Of a stretch of 47,448 nt of DNA, positions 15,584 to 23,632 are shown piece after piece; the stretch's first letter is position 1, and each line of letters starts with the position of its first letter. Made by a program: the position numbers and the translations under genes. The DNA comes from Halomonas sp. Lineage in GTDB: Bacteria; Pseudomonadota; Gammaproteobacteria; Pseudomonadales; Halomonadaceae. Under the pieces are notes generated by a model. That model saw nothing but the letters and a program-made list of their open reading frames with translations. It ran no database searches and was not told where the DNA came from. The stretch covers positions 1 to 47,448 of the forward strand of contig NZ_JAFIFK010000083.1 in NCBI RefSeq assembly GCF_020832045.1. Direction: 5' to 3'.

Positions 15584-16369
15584 ATGACCGGTGAAACTCT
15601 GCTGTTTGAATTACGGGATGGCGTGGCCTGGCTTGGCTTCAACCGTCCCGAGAGTCGTAACGCCATGACGTGGGAGATGTACGACGCTCTCTCGGCGTAC
15701 TGCGAACGTCTCCGCGAAGACGATGCCATCCATGCTGTGGTACTGCACGGGGTCGGCGGCGAGGCCTTTGTGGCCGGCACCGATATCGGGCAGTTCGAAC
15801 ACTTCCAAGAACCCCAGGATGCCATTGCCTACGAACAGCGCATCGATGCGGTGGTGGGCAAGCTCGAGGCCTTGGAGAAGCCAACCATCGCTCTATTGGA
15901 GGGCGCTTGCGTTGGCGGGGGCGCTGCGCTCGCCTTGGCATGTGATTTCCGTTACGCCACGCCGAGCCTCAAGTTCGGCGTCCCGATCGCTCGCACCCTG
16001 GGTAATACGCTCTCGATCACCAATGTTTCGCGACTCATCGACATGCTGGGCGTGGCGCGGGCCAAGGAGGTGCTGATGCTGGGCACGCTTTTCGACGCCG
16101 AACAGGCCAGCGCCGCAGGACTCGTCAATGCGGTATTTGCTCCTGACTGCATCCAAGCCGAGGTGGCCGGGGTTGCCGAGCAGTTGGGCCGACGAGCCCC
16201 GCTCACCTTGCAGGCCAGCAAGGCGTTGATCAATCGCGTGCTGGCCCATCGGCGCCTGGAGCGGGACGCCAGTGATGACTGGGTGACCGCTTGCTACATG
16301 AGTGATGACTTCAAGGCGGCGGTGAACAAGTTTCTGCACAAGACGCCCTTCGAATGGAAAGGGCGCTGA
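15584..16369 (+). CDS. Crotonase-superfamily (enoyl-CoA hydratase/isomerase-like) enzyme, atypical active site
   Basis: Cytosolic acyl-CoA enzyme of 261 residues with the crotonase fold. The oxyanion-hole region is ACVGGGAALALACD (108-121). In typical enoyl-CoA hydratases the catalytic glutamates lie in GGGCE and QPE; here the corresponding positions are Ala115 and Ile135 (FGVPI), so both are missing. It therefore probably does not simply hydrate an enoyl-CoA. Other crotonase chemistries (isomerase, lyase, decarboxylase, hydrolase) remain possible. It is followed by a CoA-transferase that could supply its CoA ester. Confidence 0.85.
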   Translation: MTGETLLFELRDGVAWLGFNRPESRNAMTWEMYDALSAYCERLREDDAIHAVVLHGVGGEAFVAGTDIGQFEHFQEPQDAIAYEQRIDAVVGKLEALEKPTIALLEGACVGGGAALALACDFRYATPSLKFGVPIARTLGNTLSITNVSRLIDMLGVARAKEVLMLGTLFDAEQASAAGLVNAVFAPDCIQAEVAGVAEQLGRRAPLTLQASKALINRVLAHRRLERDASDDWVTACYMSDDFKAAVNKFLHKTPFEWKGR

Positions 16370-16435
16370 ACGGAGCATGGCGCCCCGGCGCGATTGCCCA
16401 AGCACAAGCCACTAACGTAAAGAGAGGTGAGGCCC

Positions 16436-17623
16436 ATGCTTCCCCTGGAAAAGATCAAGGTTCTGGACATCTCACAGATCATGGCCGGCCCCTACTGCAC
16501 CATGGTGCTTGCCGATATGGGGGCCGAGGTGATCAAGGTCGAGAAGATCAATGGTGGCGACGACAGTCGTCAAATGGGTCCCTACGTCAATGATGAATCG
16601 ACCTGCTTTGCCCAGATCAACCGCAACAAGAAGAGCATCTCGCTCAATCTCAAGGATGAGCGGGCGCGTGAAATCTTCTACCGGCTCGCCCGTGAGGCCG
16701 ACGTCATCGTCGAGAACTATCGTCCCGGCGTGACCACTTCGCTCAAGATCGACTACGACGCCATCAAGGCGCTCAACCCTGGGATCATCTACTGCTCGAT
16801 ATCCGGCTATGGCCAGAGCGGTCCCTATAGCCACCGGGGTGGCTTCGACCTCGTGGCCCAGGGCATGTCGGGCCTGATGTCGATGACCGGTGAGCCGGGA
16901 CGTCGCCCGCTCAAGACCGGCATTGCCGTTTATGACATCGGCGGCGGCATCACAGCCGTCTACTCCATTCTCGCTGCCTACATCCACAAGATGAACACCG
17001 GCGAGGGGCAGCATATCGACATAGCTATTACCGAGTGCGGACTGCCGTGGTTCACTTGGGAAGCGGCGGCCTACTTCTCGGAAGGCAAGGTGCCCGAGCC
17101 CACCGGATGGCGCCATCGCGTCTCGGCCCCCTACCAGGCCATCAAGGCCCGCGACGGTTATCTGATGCTGGGCTGTGCCAACCAGCGTACCTGGGAGCGT
17201 TTCTGCGGTGATGTACTGGAGCGCCCTGCGCTGATGGAAGATCCACGCTTTCTCACCAATTTCGATCGTGGTCAGCATGTCGAGGAGCTCGAAACGCTGC
17301 TGGAGTCGATCATGGCCGACCGCGATCTGATCGACTGGCTCGAGCGTTGCGACCGTGCCGGAGTGCCGGCCGGTCCGATCAACGACTTCGCCCAGGCGAT
17401 GGCCGATGAGCACTATCTGGCAAGGGGCATGGTGGAGGAGATGGAACACCCGACCATCGGCCGCATGAAAACCATCGGTTTCCCGAGCAAGTTCTCGGCG
17501 ACCCCAGCGCAGATACGCTCCCCAGCGCCACTGTTCGGTCAGCATACCGACGAAGTGCTCGGCGGGCTCGACATGACGGCGGATGAACTCGCCACGCTGC
17601 GAGCAGAGGGCTGCATCAAATAG
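16436..17623 (+). CDS. Class III (CaiB/BaiF family) CoA-transferase
   Basis: Transfers CoA between carboxylic acids through an aspartyl-CoA anhydride intermediate. It has 395 residues, normal for the family. The expected catalytic Asp is D167 in GIAVYDIGGG, and the N-terminal VLDISQIMAGPY and MGAEVIKVEK are standard. The ATG at 16436 is chosen because AGAGAGGTG lies six bases before it; a GTG at 16427 falls inside that ribosome site. It probably activates the acid imported by the TRAP system. The donor CoA ester is unknown. Confidence 0.92.
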   Translation: MLPLEKIKVLDISQIMAGPYCTMVLADMGAEVIKVEKINGGDDSRQMGPYVNDESTCFAQINRNKKSISLNLKDERAREIFYRLAREADVIVENYRPGVTTSLKIDYDAIKALNPGIIYCSISGYGQSGPYSHRGGFDLVAQGMSGLMSMTGEPGRRPLKTGIAVYDIGGGITAVYSILAAYIHKMNTGEGQHIDIAITECGLPWFTWEAAAYFSEGKVPEPTGWRHRVSAPYQAIKARDGYLMLGCANQRTWERFCGDVLERPALMEDPRFLTNFDRGQHVEELETLLESIMADRDLIDWLERCDRAGVPAGPINDFAQAMADEHYLARGMVEEMEHPTIGRMKTIGFPSKFSATPAQIRSPAPLFGQHTDEVLGGLDMTADELATLRAEGCIK

Positions 17624-17665
17624 GCCCCACCTCATATCAATAACAATGCACGAGAGGAAGAACCC

Positions 17666-18871
17666 ATGTTGAAGCTAGATTTTCATCCATCCGGCCGCCA
17701 TTTCCTGCAGATCCCCGGTCCGTCACCGGTGCCGGACCGCATCCTGCGCGCCATGAGCCTGCCCACTATCGATCACCGCGGACCGGAGTTCGGCGCCCTG
17801 GGTCTTGAGTTGCTCGACAAGATCAGCAAGGTGTTCAAGACCGAAGGTCCGGTAATGATCTACCCGGCCTCGGGAACCGGCGCCTGGGAGGCCGGGCTGG
17901 CGAATGTCCTGTCGCCGGGCGACAGAGTTCTGATGTTCGAGACCGGCCATTTCGCCACCCTCTGGCACAAGATGGCAAAGCGCCTTGGGCTCGACCCGGA
18001 GTTCCTTGGCCTGCCGGGCTATGAAGGCTGGAGGCAGGGAGTCCAGGCTGACATGATCGAGGCCCGGCTCAGGGAGGACATCGACCACCGGATCAAGGCG
18101 GTTTGCGTGGTGCACAACGAAACCTCTACCGGAGTGACCAGTGACATTGCCTCGGTTCGCCGTGCCATCGATGCTGCCAATCATCCCGCGCTGCTGATGG
18201 TGGATACGATTTCGGGCCTCTGCAGCGCCGACTATCGCCATGATGAGTGGGGCGTGGATGTCACCATCTCCGGCTCCCAGAAGGGACTGATGCTGCCGCC
18301 GGGGATCAGCTTCAATGCGATTTCCGACAAGGCCATCGCTGCCAGCCGCGATTCATCCATGCCCAAGAGCTTCTGGGCCTGGGACGAAATTCTCGAGGCC
18401 AACAGGAATGGCTTCTGGCCCTACACGCCCAGCACCAACCTCATGTACGGCCTCAACGAGGCACTCGACATGCTGCTCGAAGAGGGACTGGAGCACGTCT
18501 TCGCCCGTCACCAACGCTGGGCTGCCGGCGTGCGAAAGGCAGTAGAAGCATGGGGACTGGAGATTCAGTGCCAGGACCCGGCCGTCTACTCGCCGGTGCT
18601 GACCGGAGTGGTGATGCCGGAAGGGGTGGACGCCGACACCGTGCGCAAGATCATTTACGAGCGCTTCGACCTGTCGCTGGGCATGGGGCTCGGCAAGGCC
18701 AAGGGCAAGATGTTCCGCATCGGCCACCTGGGGGATTGCAACGACCTCACGCTGATCGCCACCTTGGGCGGCTGCGAGGCGGGCATGACGCTTGCCGGCG
18801 TCTCGCTCGAGTCCAGCGGTGTGCTGGCGGCACTGGACTACTTTGCCCAGCACCCGCTCGACGCCAAGTGA
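17666..18871 (+). CDS. Class V PLP aminotransferase, serine/alanine/aspartate-glyoxylate type
   Basis: Cytosolic PLP enzyme of 401 residues, related to serine-glyoxylate, alanine-glyoxylate and aspartate-glyoxylate aminotransferases. The PLP lysine is K206 in SGSQKG. The N-terminal IPGPSPVPDRIL and PTIDHRGPEF, and the middle HNETSTGV, are hallmarks of this group. Glyoxylate is the most likely amino acceptor, giving glycine; the donor is not decided by sequence. It lies between the CoA-transferase and the FAD/Fe-S oxidoreductase, so the cluster probably makes or disposes of a 2-oxo acid such as glyoxylate. Confidence 0.88.
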   Translation: MLKLDFHPSGRHFLQIPGPSPVPDRILRAMSLPTIDHRGPEFGALGLELLDKISKVFKTEGPVMIYPASGTGAWEAGLANVLSPGDRVLMFETGHFATLWHKMAKRLGLDPEFLGLPGYEGWRQGVQADMIEARLREDIDHRIKAVCVVHNETSTGVTSDIASVRRAIDAANHPALLMVDTISGLCSADYRHDEWGVDVTISGSQKGLMLPPGISFNAISDKAIAASRDSSMPKSFWAWDEILEANRNGFWPYTPSTNLMYGLNEALDMLLEEGLEHVFARHQRWAAGVRKAVEAWGLEIQCQDPAVYSPVLTGVVMPEGVDADTVRKIIYERFDLSLGMGLGKAKGKMFRIGHLGDCNDLTLIATLGGCEAGMTLAGVSLESSGVLAALDYFAQHPLDAK

Positions 18872-18913
18872 TCCCACCGCATATTCCCCCATGGCTGAGC
18901 TGAGGAGGGCAGT

Positions 18914-21907
18914 ATGACCTCTCTGACGGACAAGACCGCGTCCCGGGATGCACGAGTCAAGCCGGTGAGCGGGCTGGCGAACCGCCTTGCCCGCGAACTG
19001 GAAGGTGAGGTGCTGTTCGATCGAGCCTCGCGAGGCCGCTATTCGACCGATGCCTCGATCTACCAAGTGATGCCGGTGGGCGTAGTGATCCCGCGCCATC
19101 AGCAGGACCTGACCACGGCGCTGGAGGTTGCCCGCGAGGCCCGGGTGCCGATCCTGGCTCGTGGCGCCGGGACCAGCCAGTGCGGCCAGACGGTGGGCGA
19201 GGCGCTGGTGATCGACAGCACTCGTTGGCTGAATCAGGTCATAGAGTTCGATGCCGTGACTCGCACCGTGGTGGTGGAGCCGGGGATCGTGCTCGACCAC
19301 CTCAACGCCTGGCTCAAGCCTCACGGGCTCTGGTATCCGGTGGATGTCTCCACCAGCGCTCAGTGCACCCTCGGCGGCATGACCGGCAACAATTCCTGCG
19401 GCTCGCGATCGATACGTTACGGCAACATGGTGCACAACGTACTGGGCGTGGATGCCTGGCTGGCCGATGGCAGCGAGGGGCATTTCGGCTTTCTCGACGT
19501 CCTGCCTGAGAGCGGTCCGGTACGGGCACTGGCTGATCGGGTAAAGGCGATCGCTGCCAGCGTGGCCACGGAGGTCCACGAGCACTTCCCCAAGGTGCTG
19601 CGACGTGTCGGGGGGTACAATCTCGACCTGTTCGATTGCCAGAACCCCAAACCCTACGATCCGGACGGGCGTGTCAACCTGGCTCACCTGCTGGTCGGCT
19701 CCGAAGGCACCCTGGCTGTGAGCCAGCGTATCAAGCTCCGGCTTTCGCCGCTGCCGGAGCACAAGGTGCTTGGGGTAGTTAACTTCCCTACCTTCTATCA
19801 GGCGATGGATTTCACCCAGCACATCGTCACCCTGGACCCCACGGCGGTGGAGCTGGTCGACCGCACCATGATCGATCTTTCCCTGGAGAATCCGGCCTTT
19901 CGGCCGGTGATCGAGAAGGCGCTGATCGCCCGGCCCCAGGCGGTACTGCTGGTGGAGTTCGCCGGGCAGGATCGCGAGGCCCAGCTCGCCTCGCTCAGGC
20001 GTCTCAGCGAGCTGATGGCCGACCTGGGGCTGCCCGGCAGCGTAGTGGACATGCCCGAGCCCGCCGAGCAGAAAGCGCTGTGGAACGTGCGCAAGGCCGG
20101 TCTCAACATCATGATGAGCATGAAGGGGGACGGCAAGCCGGTCTCCTTCATCGAAGACTGCGCGGTGCCTCTAGAGCACCTCGCCGAATACACCGACAAG
20201 TTGACCGAGGTGTTTCATCGCCATGGCACCGAGGGCACCTGGTACGCCCACGCCAGCGTCGGCACCTTGCACGTGCGGCCGATACTCGACATGCGCCGTG
20301 GCGGTACCGCCAAGATGCGCGAAATCGCAGAGCAGGCCTCCGCTCTGGTACGTGAGTACAAGGGCGCCTATTCCGGCGAGCACGGAGATGGCCTGTGCCG
20401 CGGCGAGTGGGTGGCCTGGCAGTTCGGCGAGACCCTCAACGACGCTTTCCGGGCGGTCAAGGGGGCCTTCGACCCACATAACCTGCTCAACCCGGGCAAG
20501 ATCGTCGACACGCCGAAAATGGACGATGAGCGCTACTTCCGCTTCCCTTCCGATTATCAGCGAATTCCGCTTATTCCGCTTTTCGATTGGTCGTCCTGGA
20601 ACGTCAAGCGGGACCCTCTCACCGGCGAGCAAAGCAAACCCGGCAGTGCCGGCGACCCTACCCACGGCCTGGCCATGGCGGTGGAGATGTGCAACAACAA
20701 TGGGCACTGTCGCAAGTTCGATGCCGGCACCATGTGCCCGAGCTATCGCGCCACGCGCGATGAGCAGCATCTGACGCGTGGGCGGGCCAATACCCTGCGT
20801 CTGGCACTTTCCGGCCAGCTTGGTGATGAGGGGTTGGCTAGCGATGAGGTCAAGGAAGCGCTCGACTTGTGTGTCTCGTGCAAGGGCTGCAAGCGCGACT
20901 GTCCAACCGGGGTAGACATGGCCAAGTTCAAGATCGAAGCCCGTGCGGCGCGGGTCCGCGTCAAGGGGCTGTCGCTGCGCGACCGTATGGTGGGGGAGAT
21001 GCCGCGCTACGCTCCCTGGGCCAGTCGTTTCTCCAGGATGCTAGGGGCGGTGGAACGCTTACCCTTCGTAGTCGGACCTATAAAGAAGGCATTGGGGTTG
21101 GCGAGCGAGCGAGCGTTCCCCGCCTTCAAGGGCAATTTTCTGGCCGAGCGACACAGCAGCCCTGAAAGCGCCATGCGTGAGGTGGTGCTATTCGTGGATA
21201 CCTTCAATAACTACATGGAGAGTGAAAACGCACGAGCCGCCAAGCGGGTACTGGAGGCGGCTGGCTATCGGGTCCACCTTAACGTCAAGCTCGGTGAACG
21301 GCCGCTGTGCTGCGGTCGGACTTACCTCTCCTCGGGTCAGTTCGACAAAGCCAGGGAAGAGGCAAGGCGAACTCTGGAGGCGCTAATACCTTATGTCGAG
21401 CGTGGCATCGCCATCGTCGGGCTCGAGCCTTCCTGCCTGCTCGGCATGCGGGACGAATTCCTGCAATATGGCTTTGGTGCCCAGGCCAGAGCCCTTTCCG
21501 AATCGGCTTTTCTGTTCGAGGAGTTTCTGGTCAGGGCTCATGCCGCCGGCGAATTGCCACTAAAGCTCAAGGCGCTGCCGAGGCAGGCATTCTTGCATGG
21601 CCATTGCCATCAAAAGGCCTTCGATGCATTGCGGCCCGTGGAGGTAGTGCTGGGTTGGATCCCGGAGTTGGAAGTGACAACCATCGAGTCATCTTGCTGT
21701 GGCATGGCGGGCAGCTTTGGTTACGAGGCAGAGCATTACGACGCCTCGATGAAAATGGCGGAATTGTCACTGCTACCGGCAATCCGCGAGACCGGAGAAG
21801 AAGCTCTTGTGGTGGCCGATGGCACCAGTTGTCGCCATCAGATCCAGGATGGGACCGGCCGCGAGGCAGTCCATGTCGCTCGTCTGCTGGAGCAGGCGTT
21901 GGCCTGA
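18914..21907 (+). CDS. FAD-linked / 4Fe-4S D-2-hydroxyacid dehydrogenase (YdiJ-like fusion)
   Basis: Large oxidoreductase of 997 residues. It joins a GlcD-like flavoprotein half (FAD loop LARGAGTSQCG near 80; active-site HASVGTLHVRP; GEHGDGLCRGEW) to a GlcF-like half with Fe-S cysteines C593-x5-C599-x8-C608P and C653xxC656xxC659xxxC663P, and two CCG domains (PLCCGRT, SSCCGMAG). This is the build of YdiJ/D-2-hydroxyglutarate dehydrogenase and related D-lactate dehydrogenases. It should oxidise a D-2-hydroxy acid and pass electrons to the quinone pool. The exact substrate is unknown. It is the last gene of the cluster and ends at a terminator. Confidence 0.9.
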   Translation: MTSLTDKTASRDARVKPVSGLANRLARELEGEVLFDRASRGRYSTDASIYQVMPVGVVIPRHQQDLTTALEVAREARVPILARGAGTSQCGQTVGEALVIDSTRWLNQVIEFDAVTRTVVVEPGIVLDHLNAWLKPHGLWYPVDVSTSAQCTLGGMTGNNSCGSRSIRYGNMVHNVLGVDAWLADGSEGHFGFLDVLPESGPVRALADRVKAIAASVATEVHEHFPKVLRRVGGYNLDLFDCQNPKPYDPDGRVNLAHLLVGSEGTLAVSQRIKLRLSPLPEHKVLGVVNFPTFYQAMDFTQHIVTLDPTAVELVDRTMIDLSLENPAFRPVIEKALIARPQAVLLVEFAGQDREAQLASLRRLSELMADLGLPGSVVDMPEPAEQKALWNVRKAGLNIMMSMKGDGKPVSFIEDCAVPLEHLAEYTDKLTEVFHRHGTEGTWYAHASVGTLHVRPILDMRRGGTAKMREIAEQASALVREYKGAYSGEHGDGLCRGEWVAWQFGETLNDAFRAVKGAFDPHNLLNPGKIVDTPKMDDERYFRFPSDYQRIPLIPLFDWSSWNVKRDPLTGEQSKPGSAGDPTHGLAMAVEMCNNNGHCRKFDAGTMCPSYRATRDEQHLTRGRANTLRLALSGQLGDEGLASDEVKEALDLCVSCKGCKRDCPTGVDMAKFKIEARAARVRVKGLSLRDRMVGEMPRYAPWASRFSRMLGAVERLPFVVGPIKKALGLASERAFPAFKGNFLAERHSSPESAMREVVLFVDTFNNYMESENARAAKRVLEAAGYRVHLNVKLGERPLCCGRTYLSSGQFDKAREEARRTLEALIPYVERGIAIVGLEPSCLLGMRDEFLQYGFGAQARALSESAFLFEEFLVRAHAAGELPLKLKALPRQAFLHGHCHQKAFDALRPVEVVLGWIPELEVTTIESSCCGMAGSFGYEAEHYDASMKMAELSLLPAIRETGEEALVVADGTSCRHQIQDGTGREAVHVARLLEQALA

Positions 21908-21930
21908 TGGGACGGGAGTCTTACTTTCCC

Positions 21931-21957
21931 AAAGGGGCGACCGGGGTCGCCCCTTTC
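21931..21957 (+). terminator. Intrinsic terminator after the FAD/Fe-S gene
   Basis: Stem AAAGGGGCGACC / GGTCGCCCCTTT (21931-21942 and 21945-21956), with a very tight loop and then CTTC. The T-rich part is short but the stem is strong. It ends only 21 bases before the GTG start of ltaE. Confidence 0.75.
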
Positions 21958-21977
21958 TTCATGACGAGGATCATGAC

Positions 21978-23012
21978 GTGATAGATCTACGCAGTGATAC
22001 CGTAACCCGGCCCACCTCGGCCATGCGTGAGGCGATGTCTCTCGCCAAGGTGGGAGACGATGTATGGGGCGACGATCCCACCGTCAATGCCTTGGAGCAG
22101 ATCGTGGCGGAGCGGGCCGGTAAGGCCGCTGCGCTGCTGTTCCCCTCGGGCACGCAGAGCAACCTGTGCGCACTGCTGACTCACTGCCAGCGGGGTGAAG
22201 AGGTCATTGCCGGAGAGTACTCGCATCTCTATCGTGATGAAGGCGGTGGAGCCGCAGCGCTCGGCAGCATCAGCGTTCAGGCACTGCCTCACGAGGCCGA
22301 CGGCAGCCTGGCGCTGGATATCCTGCGTACCGCGGTCAAGGGCGACGATATTCATCATGCCCGAACCCGCCTACTGGCACTGGAAAATACCTTTCGTGGC
22401 AAGGTACTGCCTCAGGCATATTTGACCGCTGCGACGGACCAGGCCCATGGCCAGGGGCTCGCTACCCACCTGGACGGGGCGCGGCTGTTCAATGCCGTTG
22501 TCGCCACCGGGTCGACGCTTTCCGAGCTGTGCCAGGGTTTCGACTCCGTGTCGCTGTGTTTCTCCAAGGGGTTGGGTGCGCCAGTGGGCTCGCTGTTGCT
22601 GGGAGAGTCCGACTTCATCGCCCGAGCGCGGCGCTGGCGCAAGACCTTGGGCGGCGGCATGCGCCAGGCTGGCGTCCTGGCTGCGGCATGCCGCCATGCT
22701 TTCGAGCATCATGTCGAGCGCCTGGCTGAAGACCACGAGAACGCCCGGCGCCTGGCTGAAGGCCTGCGAGCCTTGCCTGAGGTGGAGATTCGTGCCTGCG
22801 ATACCAACATGGTCTTCATGGCTGTTCCTGAGGCTCACTGTCGTTCCTTGCAAGACCACCTCGAGAGTCGAGGCATCCTGGTTGCAGTGGGGCCCGTGAC
22901 CCGCTTGGTTACCCACCTGGACGTGAGCGGCAAAGACATCGAGCGCGTGGTCGCGGCCGTGAACGACTACTTTTGCAAGGTCGGTAACGACTTTGCGGCA
23001 TCGACGGTCTAA
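21978..23012 (+). CDS. ltaE: Low-specificity L-threonine aldolase
   Basis: PLP enzyme that cleaves L-threonine or L-allo-threonine to glycine and acetaldehyde. It has 344 residues. It begins with GTG and reads MIDLRSDTVTRPT, the expected N-terminus of LtaE; the frame stays open upstream into the previous gene, but that extension does not match the family. The PLP lysine lies in CFSKGLGAPVGSLL, and RLVTHLDVS near the end is typical. GAGGA precedes the GTG. Its link to glycine fits the neighbouring glyoxylate aminotransferase, though it is probably a separate unit. Confidence 0.93.
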   Translation: MIDLRSDTVTRPTSAMREAMSLAKVGDDVWGDDPTVNALEQIVAERAGKAAALLFPSGTQSNLCALLTHCQRGEEVIAGEYSHLYRDEGGGAAALGSISVQALPHEADGSLALDILRTAVKGDDIHHARTRLLALENTFRGKVLPQAYLTAATDQAHGQGLATHLDGARLFNAVVATGSTLSELCQGFDSVSLCFSKGLGAPVGSLLLGESDFIARARRWRKTLGGGMRQAGVLAAACRHAFEHHVERLAEDHENARRLAEGLRALPEVEIRACDTNMVFMAVPEAHCRSLQDHLESRGILVAVGPVTRLVTHLDVSGKDIERVVAAVNDYFCKVGNDFAASTV

Positions 23013-23032
23013 CGACCACGGAGGAAGCAACG

Positions 23033-23557
23033 ATGGCGATCTATCGGTTGGGCGAGCACCGTCCTGACATTCATGAAAGTGTTTACGTGGCGCAGAGCGC
23101 CGAAGTGATCGGGCAGGTAACGCTAAAGGCCGACGCCAGCGTCTGGTATCAAGCGGTGCTGCGCGGTGATACGGATCAACTGGAGGTCGGCGAAGGGAGC
23201 AATATACAGGACGGTGCCGTGCTGCATGCCGATCCGGGCTTTCCGCTCAAGGTGGGTCAGCGAGTCACGGTAGGCCATCAGGCGATGTTGCACGGTTGCA
23301 CCATTGGTGACGGTAGCCTGATCGGTATTCAGGCGGTGATCCTCAACGGCGCGGTGATCGGCGAAAACTGCCTCGTAGCGGCCGGGGCCGTGGTCAAGGA
23401 GGGGGCCGAATTTCCACCGAACTCGCTGATCGTTGGTGCGCCGGCGAAAGTGGTTCGTGAACTCGACCACAAGGTCATCGAAGGTATGCGGGGCAACGCT
23501 GCAGGCTACGTCGAGAAAGCACGTCAGCATCAGAGCCAGCTCGAAAGAATCGACTAG
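23033..23557 (+). CDS. Gamma-class carbonic anhydrase family protein (YrdA-like)
   Basis: Left-handed beta-helix protein of 174 residues made of hexapeptide repeats. The three metal-binding histidines of the gamma class are present: H65 (VLHAD), H82 and H87 (VGHQAMLHGC). Many bacterial members bind metal but show little carbonic anhydrase activity. The gene starts 20 bases after ltaE with GGAGG upstream, so the two are likely co-transcribed. Confidence 0.92.
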   Translation: MAIYRLGEHRPDIHESVYVAQSAEVIGQVTLKADASVWYQAVLRGDTDQLEVGEGSNIQDGAVLHADPGFPLKVGQRVTVGHQAMLHGCTIGDGSLIGIQAVILNGAVIGENCLVAAGAVVKEGAEFPPNSLIVGAPAKVVRELDHKVIEGMRGNAAGYVEKARQHQSQLERID

Positions 23558-23569
23558 GCCACCAGCGCT

Positions 23570-23609
23570 AAAAGACCGCGCCCCGAGGCGTATGCCACGG
23601 GGCGCGGTC
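23570..23609 (-). terminator. Terminator between the carbonic anhydrase gene and lldP
   Basis: Stem GACCGCGCCCCG / CGGGGCGCGGTC (12 bp, 23574-23585 and 23598-23609) with a 12-base loop. Reading the minus strand it is followed at once by TTTT (23573-23570), so it best serves lldP. It may also slow plus-strand transcription. Confidence 0.75.
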
Positions 23610-23632
23610 GTACTCCTCAGTGCAGCTTAGGC

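Noticed and set aside
18353..19822. Long minus-strand open frame (489 codons) opposite the aminotransferase and FAD/Fe-S genes
   Set aside because: It spans two well-recognised plus-strand genes and has shadow-type composition and no domain.
21807..21977. Upstream in-frame extension of ltaE
   Set aside because: It would overlap the FAD/Fe-S gene and cross its terminator; LtaE proteins begin at MIDLRSDTVTRP, matching GTG 21978.
17666..23012. Beta-hydroxyaspartate cycle (BhcA plus an aldolase)
   Set aside because: The aminotransferase is of the right superfamily, but no hydroxyaspartate dehydratase or iminosuccinate reductase is present, and the aldolase is a standard LtaE.
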